Shown here: positions 18,212 through 26,165 of the stretch, piece by piece | How positions within the stretch are numbered: position 1 is the first letter of the stretch | How the letters are laid out: each line of letters opens with the position of its first letter | NCBI GenBank assembly: GCA_963827585.1 | Contig: CAWHCK010000060.1 | Location: 305,428 to 369,427, forward strand | Direction: 5' to 3' | DNA length: 64,000 nt | DNA from: VAZQ01 sp963827585 | GTDB lineage: Bacteria; Pseudomonadota; Alphaproteobacteria; Rhizobiales; Xanthobacteraceae | The notes under the pieces: generated by a model | Databases searched by the model: none | The model's input: only the letters and a program-made list of their open reading frames with translations | What the model was told of the DNA's origin: nothing | Made by a program: the position numbers and the translations under genes

Positions 18212-18889
18212 ATGACCGAAACGCCTCATGTTGTCTTCCTGTTCGACGTCGACAACACACTCATCGATAACGATCGGGTGCAGGCCCATCTGCGGGAACA
18301 CCTGGAGCAGACATACGGGGTCGCCACTCGCGACAGGTACTGGGAAATTCTTGAAGAACTGAGAAACGAACTCGGATACGTCGACTATCTCGGTGCGTTG
18401 GAGCGCTACCGGATCGAGGCGATGCATCGCCCAGAGGTGCTGCGGATGTCGAACTGGTTGGTCGATTACCCGTTCGCCGACCGCCTTTATCCCGGTGCTC
18501 TGGACGCCGTGAAGCACGTGCAGCAGTGGGGCATCCCCGTCATCCTCTCCGACGGCGATGCCGTGTTCCAGCCGCGCAAGGTGGAGCGATCCGGCCTCTG
18601 GCACGCGTTCGACAACCGTATCCTCATCTACATCCACAAGGAGGAGGAGCTTGAAGATGTTGGGCGTCTCTACCCTGCCGATCACTATGTACTGATCGAC
18701 GACAAATTGCGTATCCTGTCCGCAGTGAAGAAAATCTGGGGTCAACGCGTTACGACCGTATTTCCCAAACAGGGTCACTATGCGTTCGATTCCGACACAC
18801 TGGCGAAGTATCCACCCGCGGACATCGAGCTTGCCAAAATTGGCGATCTAGTCACCTACGACCTGCCTGCATTGCTCAAGAAAAACTAG
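18212..18889 (+). CDS. HAD-superfamily hydrolase
   Basis: The 225-residue protein has HAD motif I (FLFDVDNTLIDNDR), motif II (VILSDGDA), a lysine in the QPRKVERSG stretch, and an acidic motif (YVLIDDKLRI). It is therefore probably a phosphatase with a small alpha-helical cap. It ends the pentose phosphate run, 64 bp after tkt, so a sugar phosphate such as phosphoglycolate or erythrose/pentose phosphate is a reasonable guess but not demonstrated. An 8-bp inverted repeat (18861-18868 with 18888-18895) spans the stop codon without a T-tract. Confidence 0.85.
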   Translation: MTETPHVVFLFDVDNTLIDNDRVQAHLREHLEQTYGVATRDRYWEILEELRNELGYVDYLGALERYRIEAMHRPEVLRMSNWLVDYPFADRLYPGALDAVKHVQQWGIPVILSDGDAVFQPRKVERSGLWHAFDNRILIYIHKEEELEDVGRLYPADHYVLIDDKLRILSAVKKIWGQRVTTVFPKQGHYAFDSDTLAKYPPADIELAKIGDLVTYDLPALLKKN

Positions 18890-19008
18890 GCAGGTTCTCC
18901 GATACAGACGATCGCCGGCGGAATCGTACAACTCCCCACGCCGGGCCGACGGAAGCGGCTCGCGGACAGAGTCCCGGCGCGCCGGAGCGAGCGCTCGACG
19001 TCCCTTTC

Positions 19009-19545
19009 TTAGGATGGAGGGGGTGCCCCGCGGCGGCCGATCTCCTGGTCCGGCAGCGCCACGAAGATCAGCACCGCAATGATGGTGATGAGGAAGCGGA
19101 ACGCGTCCGGCACGCCATTCCACTGTTGGGACTGCCACATCCCGAACCATTCGCCGCCGATCGACATGAAGCCGACCTGCCACAGCAGGAAGCCGAGAGT
19201 GAGGCCCAGGACGGCGAAGGTCTTTGCCCGGTTGAACGTGATCGCATCGGCGCGGATCGCACGCAGGAGCACCACCGCGCCGATCCAGCACAGCACGGCG
19301 GTGACCGCTTCCGTTGCGATGATGATGGCGTAGGCCGCGTGCTGCAGCGTGGGATCGGTGATCGCCCGGTACGTGATGGTGGAATGCGGGAAGATCGTGT
19401 CCATGGACATCACGTGCTCGACGAACATGTAGTTGGTGTCGTAGTCGGTCACGTTTCCGAAGGTGACGAGACTCGTGAACAAGGCGATAGCCGCGACGCT
19501 CGCGACCTTCGCCGCACGGATGGCGATCATTGACATCTCCAGCAT
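19009..19545 (-). CDS. DUF2165 family integral membrane protein
   Basis: The protein of up to 178 residues has four predicted membrane segments. The conserved loop NVTDYDTNYMFVEHVMSMDT after the first helix and the stretch GGEWFGMWQSQQWNG are typical of DUF2165. The start could be ATG 19545 or 19533. The function is unknown. It is transcribed in the same direction as the upstream deaminase gene, with about 64 bp between them. Confidence 0.85.
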   Translation of the reverse strand: MLEMSMIAIRAAKVASVAAIALFTSLVTFGNVTDYDTNYMFVEHVMSMDTIFPHSTITYRAITDPTLQHAAYAIIIATEAVTAVLCWIGAVVLLRAIRADAITFNRAKTFAVLGLTLGFLLWQVGFMSIGGEWFGMWQSQQWNGVPDAFRFLITIIAVLIFVALPDQEIGRRGAPPPS

Positions 19546-19609
19546 CGCAATGGATTGGGCAACTCGCTCACTGCGCGAGTTCGCATCACTTCGTCATCGA
19601 GGCCTGGCA

Positions 19610-20167
19610 TTACTTCGTAAACAGCGCCAGCGCCTCGTCCGCCAGCACGCCTCCGGTGATCGAGATCGGCGCGAATGGCGCCTTGGCGGCGATGTCGGCG
19701 TCGGTCAGCATGATCTGGTCGATCTTGGTGGCGAGTTGCGCGATCGAGGCGCCGAAGACCAGCCGCCCCATGTGGGACCACAGGATGGCGCCCATGCACA
19801 TGGCGCAGGATTCGCCCGAAGTGTAGAGCGTGCTGCCGCGCAGCGCCGCGCTGCCGTGCTCGGCGAGGCAGCGCCTGATCGCGACCATCTCGCCGTGCGC
19901 GGTGGGATCGCCCAGCGTTCGCCCGAGGTTGCGCCCGCGAGCGATGACCGCGCCGTCGCGCACGATCACCGCGCCGAACGGAAAGTCGCCCAGGCGCGCC
20001 TCGTCGATCGCCATGCGCATGAACCGCAGGTCCTCGGCGGACTCCGGCGCGCCGCGTTGCGCAAGGGCGACCGCTGGCAAGACCGCGGTGCAGGCTAGCC
20101 CGGCAACGACGGCACGTCGGCTGGGAGCGGCCGCACGCGGGGACTCCCCGTGCTGATGGCACCTCAT
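19610..20167 (-). CDS. Tat-exported nucleoside/cytidine deaminase-like protein
   Basis: The protein of about 185 residues belongs to the CMP/dCMP deaminase fold. The zinc ligands are His91 in TAHGEMVAIRR (with catalytic Glu93) and Cys121/Cys124 in SGESCAMCMGA. The usual HAE and EPCxMC are HGE and ESCAMC here. The N-terminus has a twin-arginine motif (SRRAVV) followed by a hydrophobic stretch ending AVALAQ, so export is predicted, which is unusual for a deaminase. GAGGAGG lies 8 nt before the ATG at 20167 and too close to the ATG at 20173. It is divergent from the cupredoxin gene across a tandem operator-like repeat. The substrate is unknown. Confidence 0.85.
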   Translation of the reverse strand: MRCHQHGESPRAAAPSRRAVVAGLACTAVLPAVALAQRGAPESAEDLRFMRMAIDEARLGDFPFGAVIVRDGAVIARGRNLGRTLGDPTAHGEMVAIRRCLAEHGSAALRGSTLYTSGESCAMCMGAILWSHMGRLVFGASIAQLATKIDQIMLTDADIAAKAPFAPISITGGVLADEALALFTK

Positions 20168-20268
20168 GGGCATGGCCTCCTCGGCAAGGGTTGGGCGGCA
20201 CCACACTCGGGGCGCAGTCTAAGGCACAGCCATGGCCGGAAACTCGCCTGCGACTGAGTAGCCGCCTA

Positions 20269-20310
20269 TTGCAACTCATTCTTAATTGCTTGCAAATCGT
20301 TCTTAATTGC
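20269..20310 (+). promoter_or_regulatory. Tandem 21-bp operator-like repeats (Fur-box-like)
   Basis: Two 21-bp units, 20269-20289 and 20290-20310, abut exactly and differ at only two positions. Each reads roughly TTGCAA-n(4)-TTCTTAATTGC, an imperfect palindrome (GCAA...TTGC) reminiscent of gammaproteobacterial Fur boxes. They lie in an AT-rich patch about 45 bp before the cupredoxin start and about 100 bp from the divergent deaminase start, where an operator for either promoter would sit. The identity of the regulator is inference. Confidence 0.55.
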
Positions 20311-20354
20311 AATATTGCTCGGAACTCCACGGATATGCAGGGAGGATACCCGCC

Positions 20355-20834
20355 ATGCTCACCGTCGCTTCCACGTGGCGCTGCGCAGCCGCCGCGTTGG
20401 TGCTCGCATCGACCGTCGCGCTCGCCGCCGGCGACCTGTCGCGCCAGGAGCCGATCGAAGTCACGGTCGAGCTCGGCAAGCCGGGACAGCACGCCTTCAC
20501 GCCCAGCAAGCTGCGCTTCGAGACCGGCAAGCTCTACAAGCTCGTGCTGCGCAACCCGAGCAGCGACCCGCACTACTTCACCTCGCACGCGTTCACGCAG
20601 CTCATCTATACGCGCAAGGTCCAGGTGGTGCAGACCCGCGACGGCAAGACGGTGCCGCTCGCCGAGTTCAAGGGCGCCATCCGCGAGATCGAGGTCTATC
20701 CCGGCCAGACCGCCGAATGGTGGTTCGTGCCGGTCGCGGCCGGACGGGTCACCGACCTGCGCTGCGGGATCGTCGGCGCCGACGGCAAGAGCCACGCCGA
20801 CCACGGCATGGTGGGCGAGATCGTCATCGAGTGA
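20355..20834 (+). CDS. Secreted cupredoxin-like copper protein
   Basis: The protein of about 159 residues has a signal peptide (AAAALVLASTVALAAG). A single cupredoxin-like domain follows, with FETGKLYKLVLRNPSSDPHY and the C-terminal RCGIVGADGKSHADHGMVGE. Candidate copper ligands are His73 or His78, Cys137, His147 or His150, and Met152, matching a type-1 His-Cys-His-Met set. It would act in the periplasm in electron transfer or metal handling. It is 76 bp upstream of the heme peroxidase in the same direction and downstream of the tandem Fur-box-like repeat, so the pair may be co-regulated. Confidence 0.8.
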   Translation: MLTVASTWRCAAAALVLASTVALAAGDLSRQEPIEVTVELGKPGQHAFTPSKLRFETGKLYKLVLRNPSSDPHYFTSHAFTQLIYTRKVQVVQTRDGKTVPLAEFKGAIREIEVYPGQTAEWWFVPVAAGRVTDLRCGIVGADGKSHADHGMVGEIVIE

Positions 20835-20910
20835 GCCTCGGCCGCACGAGCGCGCGGCCTCGGCGCGGTTCACCGCGCCCTACCCCTCCTTTGCACGGGA
20901 AGCTTGACGG

Positions 20911-23670
20911 ATGGAATTTCGGAGCATCGACGGCGCCGGCAACAACCTCGGCGACCCCGGACTGAACGCCGCCGGCGACGCCTTCACCCGCATTGCTCCC
21001 GCGCGCTACGCCGACGGCACCTCGCAGCTGGTCGGCGGGCCGAACCCGCGCACCGTGAGCAACGTCGTGGTGGGCGAAGGCGAGGCCGCGACGCCGAACG
21101 GCCAGGGCCTGTCGGGCATGATGTATGCCTGGGGCCAGTTCATCGACCACGACCTCACGCGCGCCCCGTCCGACCGGGTCACCAACATCTCGGTGGCGGT
21201 GCCGGCGGGCGATCCCGACTTTCCCGACGGCACCACCATTCTTCTCACCCGTGCGGTGAAGGATCCGGCGAGTGGTACCGGCCCCGACAACCCCGCGCAG
21301 CCGGTGAACGCCGTCACGGGCTGGCTCGACGCCTCGATGGTCTACGGCTCGGACGCCGCCACCGCCGCCGGCCTGCGCGGCGCCGACGGCAGGATGCTGA
21401 CCTCGGAAGGCGACAACCTGCCGATCGTGAACGGCATGTTCGCGGCCGGCGACGTCCGCGCCGCGGAGAACCCGGCGCTTACTGCGCTCCAGACCCTATT
21501 TGTGCGCGAGCACAATTGGCAGGTCGAGCGGCTCGCGGCCGAGAATCCGAGCCTCACCGGCGACGAGCTCTACGCGATGGCGCGCGCCATCGTCGCCGCC
21601 GAGATCGCGCATATCACCTACGACGAGTTCCTGCCGGCGCTCGTCGGCAAGGACGCGATCCCCACCTATGCCGGCTACGATGCGGCGGCCGATCCGCGGC
21701 TGAGCGTCGAGTTCAGCGGCGCGGCCTATCGCTGGGGCCATTCGACGGTCTCGGCCGAGACCGAGCGCAAGGACGAATTCGGCGCGGTCATCGGCGAGGG
21801 CCTCGAGCTGCGCGACGCGTTCTTCATGCCGCCCGCGGCCTTCGCCGCGGACGGCGGCGCCGACGGCTTCCTGCGCCATTTGGGCACCGATCTGGCGCAG
21901 GCAATGGATGCCCGCATCGTCGATGACCTGCGTAACTTCCTGATCGATGCCGGCGTGGGCCAGGACCTGGCGGCGGTGAACATCCAGCGCGGCCGCGACT
22001 TCGGCCTGGCGACGCTCAACGGCACGCGTATTGCGCTGGGGCTCGCGCCTCATACCGAATTCGAGCAGGTCACCGACGACCCGGCGACGGTCGAGGCGCT
22101 GCGCACGGCGTTTGGCGGCGACGTGGACCTTATCGATCTTTGGACCGGCGGCCTGTCGGAGAAGCTCGCGCCCGGCACCTTCCTGGGCGAGACCTTCGGC
22201 CTGGTCGTGGCACGGCAGTTCACCGCGCTGCGCGACGGCGACCGCCTCTGGTATCAGAACCAGGGCTTCGACGCGGATACCTTGGCGGCGATCGAGGCGA
22301 CGAGCCTGGGCGACATCATCAGCCGCAACACCGACACGCTGTTCCTGCAAGATAACGTGTTCATCTTCCATGAGCGGCGCGATGCCGCGTCCGAGGCCGA
22401 GCGGCCCGAACTGCCGCAGCTCGTCGTGGGCAACGACGACGCGGAGACGCTCGCGGGCGGCAGCGCGGACGATCTGTTGGTCGGCCGCGGCGGCGCCGAC
22501 ACACTGCTGGGCGGCGCAGGCACCGATACGGCGGACTACTCGTCGTCCGCAGCGGGGGTCATCGTGAGCCTGCTGACCGGTCTCGGCTGGGGCGGCGATG
22601 CGCAGGGCGATAGTCTTGCCGGCATCGAAAACATCGTCGGCAGCGCGCATGACGACAGCCTCACCGGCGACGGCACAGCCAATACGCTTGAAGGCCGCTC
22701 CGGCAACGATGCGTATTTCGTCGACGGTGCCGGCGACAGCGTGGTCGAGACCGCCGGCGCGGGTACCGATACCGTCTATGCGACCGTCCACTTGCGGCTG
22801 TCGGCGAACGTCGAGAACCTGGCGCTGCACGGCAGCGCCGATCTTCAGGCCTACGGCAACGGCCTGAGCAACGCGATCTACGGCAATGCCGGGAGCAACC
22901 TCCTGGACGGCGACACCGGGATCGACGCGATGTACGGAGGGGCCGGCAATGACGTGTATTTCGTCGACAATGCCGGCGACGTCGTGATCGAGGCCGCCGG
23001 CGAAGGGACCGACGCGGTTTTTTCTTTCGCCCATCTCAGGCTGTCGGCGGACGTGGAAACCCTGGTGCTGCAAGGCAGCGCCGACCTGCAGGGCTACGGC
23101 AACGGCTCGAGCAACGCGCTCTACGGCAATGCCGGCAGCAATCTGCTCGATGGCGGCGCCGGCACCGACTTCATGGCCGGCGGCGGCGGCAACGATGTCT
23201 ATTTCGTCGACGATGCCGGCGACGGCGTGGCCGAGAACGCCGGCGAAGGGACCGACGCGGTTTTTGCTTTCGCCCATCTCAGGTTGGCGGCCGACGTGGA
23301 AACCCTGGTGCTGCAGGGCAGCGCCGACCTGCAGGGCTATGGCAACGGCTCGAACAACACACTCTACGGCAACGCCGGCAGCAATCTGCTCGATGGCGGC
23401 GCAAGTGCCGACGTGCTCGCAGGCAATGCCGGCAACGATGTCTTCATGTTCCACATGGGGGAGGCCGACGGTGATACCGTCGTGGACTTCGCCGGCAATG
23501 GCACAAGCCCAGGGGATTCGCTGCTGTTCCTCGGCTACGGCGTAGGCGCGACTTTCACCAACATCGACGGGGCGCATTGGCAGGTCAATTTCAACGGCGG
23601 CGCCTCGCACGAGATCATCACGTTCATGAGCGGCGCGTCCATCGACGCAAGCGACGTCTTATTTTGGTAA
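20911..23670 (+). CDS. Animal-type heme peroxidase with C-terminal RTX (hemolysin-type) repeats
   Basis: The 919-residue protein has a peroxidase domain over roughly residues 1-490. AWGQFIDHDL carries the distal His80 and adjacent Asp, LFVREHNW the catalytic Arg199, and YRWGHS the proximal His277. From about residue 500 it carries RTX-type calcium-binding repeats (GGSADDLLVGRGGADTLLGG) and three near-identical modules of about 90 residues (NDVYFVDDAGD...ADLQGYGNG). There is no N-terminal signal; the RTX C-terminus implies type I secretion, but no T1SS genes are in the window. GGGAAG precedes the ATG. It may generate hypohalous acids or oxidise surface substrates; this is inference. Confidence 0.92.
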   Translation: MEFRSIDGAGNNLGDPGLNAAGDAFTRIAPARYADGTSQLVGGPNPRTVSNVVVGEGEAATPNGQGLSGMMYAWGQFIDHDLTRAPSDRVTNISVAVPAGDPDFPDGTTILLTRAVKDPASGTGPDNPAQPVNAVTGWLDASMVYGSDAATAAGLRGADGRMLTSEGDNLPIVNGMFAAGDVRAAENPALTALQTLFVREHNWQVERLAAENPSLTGDELYAMARAIVAAEIAHITYDEFLPALVGKDAIPTYAGYDAAADPRLSVEFSGAAYRWGHSTVSAETERKDEFGAVIGEGLELRDAFFMPPAAFAADGGADGFLRHLGTDLAQAMDARIVDDLRNFLIDAGVGQDLAAVNIQRGRDFGLATLNGTRIALGLAPHTEFEQVTDDPATVEALRTAFGGDVDLIDLWTGGLSEKLAPGTFLGETFGLVVARQFTALRDGDRLWYQNQGFDADTLAAIEATSLGDIISRNTDTLFLQDNVFIFHERRDAASEAERPELPQLVVGNDDAETLAGGSADDLLVGRGGADTLLGGAGTDTADYSSSAAGVIVSLLTGLGWGGDAQGDSLAGIENIVGSAHDDSLTGDGTANTLEGRSGNDAYFVDGAGDSVVETAGAGTDTVYATVHLRLSANVENLALHGSADLQAYGNGLSNAIYGNAGSNLLDGDTGIDAMYGGAGNDVYFVDNAGDVVIEAAGEGTDAVFSFAHLRLSADVETLVLQGSADLQGYGNGSSNALYGNAGSNLLDGGAGTDFMAGGGGNDVYFVDDAGDGVAENAGEGTDAVFAFAHLRLAADVETLVLQGSADLQGYGNGSNNTLYGNAGSNLLDGGASADVLAGNAGNDVFMFHMGEADGDTVVDFAGNGTSPGDSLLFLGYGVGATFTNIDGAHWQVNFNGGASHEIITFMSGASIDASDVLFW

Positions 23671-23691
23671 AGTCGCGCCGCACCCCCTGCC

Positions 23692-24114
23692 CTACTGGAT
23701 CGAAATTCTGGTGTTGCCGAGGCCTTCCCGCTGCACCAGCGAGAACAGAACCGCGGCATTGGACGGATGCAGCCGGATGCAGCCGCGCGAGGCCGGCCCG
23801 CCGAGCTGCGCGACATGCGTCGTGCCGTGGATGGCGAAATTGCCGTCGTAGAAGATCGAGTACGGCATCGGGGCATTGTTGTAGATGGTGGAGCGATGAT
23901 AGCGCTTGAGCGACTGCGGGCGAAAGCTTCCGCTCGGCGTGCCGTAGATGCCGGTGGAGACCGCCCATGTATAGCGATGCTCTCCGTTCACCACCACCGA
24001 CATCCGTTGGCTCGATTTGTCTATCCTGACCAGGACATCCGCGCGGGCGTCGCCCGGCAGTGACAGCATCGAAGCGACGACCGCGAGCACGGCGACGCCG
24101 GCAGTACGACCCAT
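23692..24114 (-). CDS. L,D-transpeptidase (YkuD family)
   Basis: The protein of about 140 residues has a signal peptide (AGVAVLAVVASMLSLPGDARA) followed directly by a YkuD domain. The catalytic motif is intact: His96-Gly97 in FAIHGT, then SRGCIRL with nucleophile Cys112. It cross-links peptidoglycan (3-3 bonds) or anchors proteins in the periplasm. The ATG at 24114 is chosen because GGAGGG lies 6 nt upstream; starts at 24132 and 24159 are also in frame. It is convergent with the peroxidase gene. Confidence 0.93.
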   Translation of the reverse strand: MGRTAGVAVLAVVASMLSLPGDARADVLVRIDKSSQRMSVVVNGEHRYTWAVSTGIYGTPSGSFRPQSLKRYHRSTIYNNAPMPYSIFYDGNFAIHGTTHVAQLGGPASRGCIRLHPSNAAVLFSLVQREGLGNTRISIQ

Positions 24115-24228
24115 GGGAAGCCCTCCAGCCATGCCCCTGCGATCCAACACGCGCCCCATCGAACATGAGATGCACTACCACCGCAAAGCTAACGCTCCCT
24201 TGCCGCTGCTCCCAGATCAAGTGATGCA

Positions 24229-24822
24229 ATGACCCCGACCGCGGCGTGCGAGCTCTTGACCATCGGGCACTCCAACCTGACGGCGGAGCGCTTCATCGCC
24301 TTGCTGAAGCATGCCGGGGTCACCGCGATTGCCGACGTGCGCTCGGTCCCGTTCTCGCGCTGGTGTCCCTGGTTCTCGAGCAAGGCCCTGGCGGAACGGC
24401 TTGCCGGCGAGGGCATTGCCTATCTCGCGCTGGGCGACGCGCTCGGCGGCCGCCCGCGCGACCCGAAGCTCTATTGCGACGGCATCGCCGACTACGACGC
24501 GATGGCCGCACGGCCGGAATTTCGCGCCGGTCTCGACCGCGTGGTGGAGGCGATGGGGCAGCATCGCGTTTGCCTGCTTTGCGCCGAGCGCGAGCCGCTC
24601 GACTGCCATCGCTGCCTCCTGGTCGGGCGGGCGCTGGCCGAGCGCGGACTGGCGCCCGGGCACATCCGCGCCGACGGCGCGGTCGAGCCGCACGCCACGA
24701 CCGAGGAGCGGCTCATCCGGCTCGCCGGCGGTGAAGCCGACCTGTTTCGCGATCCGCGCGCCCGCCTCGCCGAGGCCTATCGCCGCCGCGCCCTTACCGT
24801 CGCCGCGCGGCTCAAGGCCTGA
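24229..24822 (+). CDS. DUF488 domain protein
   Basis: The 197-residue protein has DUF488 hallmarks: LLTIGHSNLTAERFIALL, DVRSVPFSRW and VCLLCAEREPLDCHRCLL with conserved Cys/His residues. It is soluble, and no membrane segment or signal peptide is seen. The molecular role is not known; the fold has been likened to nucleotide- or DNA-binding proteins. It is divergent from the L,D-transpeptidase by 114 bp. Confidence 0.9.
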   Translation: MTPTAACELLTIGHSNLTAERFIALLKHAGVTAIADVRSVPFSRWCPWFSSKALAERLAGEGIAYLALGDALGGRPRDPKLYCDGIADYDAMAARPEFRAGLDRVVEAMGQHRVCLLCAEREPLDCHRCLLVGRALAERGLAPGHIRADGAVEPHATTEERLIRLAGGEADLFRDPRARLAEAYRRRALTVAARLKA

Positions 24823-24998
24823 ACTGCTTGGCGGTAACACTATACGCCCGACCTAGCCTTGCAATCGCCTGCATTCCGCCTGAAGGAAGGAAACCCGGGG
24901 GTCTACCGGGCAGAACGTTGAAAACGGGGCGCAACGCCGAATCGGACCGGCCCAGACTCCGGCGGGGGCGGCGTGACTCTCAACCGGATGCCGTACGC

Positions 24999-25967
24999 AT
25001 GACGACGACGATGAAAGCGCCGACCGGCGCAGCGTGGCACCACGTCGCCCGCCGCACCGCGCCATGGCTGTTCGCCGCGCTGTTTTTCGCGCCACAAGCC
25101 GCGACCGCCCAGGACCGGGGCAGCGTCAATCCACCGCCGCTGCCGCCGCTCGCCAATCCCGAGGATCCCGCAACCCCGGCCAAGGAATTGTTCGGCCGCA
25201 AGGCCGTGCCCGCGAACCTGGAAACGCGCACCATCGGCTTCTACTCCAAGGGCTGCCTGGCTGGCGGCGAGGCGCTTCCCGTCAACGGCAACACCTGGCA
25301 GGTGATGCGGCTCTCGCGCAACCGCAATTGGGGCCATCCCAACCTGGTGCAATTCCTGGAACGGCTGGCCGAGCAGGCGCCGAAGACCGGCTGGCGCGGG
25401 CTTCTCGTCGGCGACATGTCGCAACCTCGCGGCGGCCCCATGCGCACCGGTCATGCCAGCCATCAGGTCGGTCTCGATGCCGACATCTGGCTCACGCCCA
25501 TGCCCGGCCGCGAGCTGACGCGGCCGGAACGGGAAGAAATGTCGGCGACCATGATCGTCGCTGAGGACCGCCTGGACGTCGACCCGCAGGTATGGACGCC
25601 AGCGCACACCGCCGTGATCCGGGCCGCGGCCAAGGACCCGCAGGTCGCCCGCATCTTTGTGAACGCGGCGATCAAGAAGGCGCTCTGCCGCGAGGCGGGC
25701 AGCGACCGCGGCTGGCTCAGCCGGGTGCAGCCGTGGTGGGGACACGACTATCACTTCCACGTTCGGCTGCGCTGCCCTTCGGACAGTCCGGACTGCACGC
25801 CGCAGCAGCCCCTGCCGGCAGACGACGGCTGCGGCAAGGAGCTCGACCACTGGTTCACCGACGCAGTGCTGCACCCCAAGCCGTCGCCGACGCCGCCGAA
25901 GCCCAGGCCCTCGCTCAAGATGGCGGATCTGCCCGCGGGCTGTCGCCAGGTGCTGCTGGCACCGTAG
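24999..25967 (+). CDS. mepA: Penicillin-insensitive murein endopeptidase (MepA, M74)
   Basis: The 322-residue periplasmic zinc peptidase cleaves D-Ala-meso-DAP cross-bridges. A signal peptide (APWLFAALFFAPQAATAQ) precedes the M74 domain. Zinc ligands are visible in RTGHASHQVGLDADIW and in HDYHFHVRLRC. A proline-rich stretch lies near the C-terminus. The frame is open to 24828, but only the ATG at 24999 places the signal peptide at the N-terminus. It shares the neighbourhood with the L,D-transpeptidase, giving two peptidoglycan remodelling genes within 2 kb. Confidence 0.95.
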   Translation: MTTTMKAPTGAAWHHVARRTAPWLFAALFFAPQAATAQDRGSVNPPPLPPLANPEDPATPAKELFGRKAVPANLETRTIGFYSKGCLAGGEALPVNGNTWQVMRLSRNRNWGHPNLVQFLERLAEQAPKTGWRGLLVGDMSQPRGGPMRTGHASHQVGLDADIWLTPMPGRELTRPEREEMSATMIVAEDRLDVDPQVWTPAHTAVIRAAAKDPQVARIFVNAAIKKALCREAGSDRGWLSRVQPWWGHDYHFHVRLRCPSDSPDCTPQQPLPADDGCGKELDHWFTDAVLHPKPSPTPPKPRPSLKMADLPAGCRQVLLAP

Positions 25968-25984
25968 CCGCGTAGGATGCCGGC

Positions 25985-26130
25985 GTGTCCCGGACGAGCG
26001 ACGGCGAAGCCGGCGCGAAGAGCCGGGATCCAGGAGTTTCAAGGTACACTCCTGGCACATATATCGCGCTTCGCAATTCTCTCGCTGGGTCCCGGGTCTC
26101 GTTCCGCTTCGCTTCACTCGCCCGGGACAC
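25985..26130. repeat. Palindromic intergenic repeat (GTGTCCCGG...CCGGGACAC family)
   Basis: The ends are inverted (GTGTCCCGG at 25985 and CCCGGGACAC at 26121-26130), with nested complementary segments around CCGGGATCCAGGAG and CTGGGTCCCGGG. The same terminal sequence recurs at 49781-49877, and a half copy is at 34986-35000, so this is a dispersed element. It fills the mepA/E1 intergenic gap. Confidence 0.7.
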
Positions 26131-26165
26131 GAGGCCTTCGCCAAGGCCGACAAGGTGACCTGCCG

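Noticed and set aside
18861..18895. Terminator hairpin at the end of the HAD gene
   Set aside because: There is an 8-bp stem, but the loop is 19 nt, it spans the stop codon and no T-tract follows.
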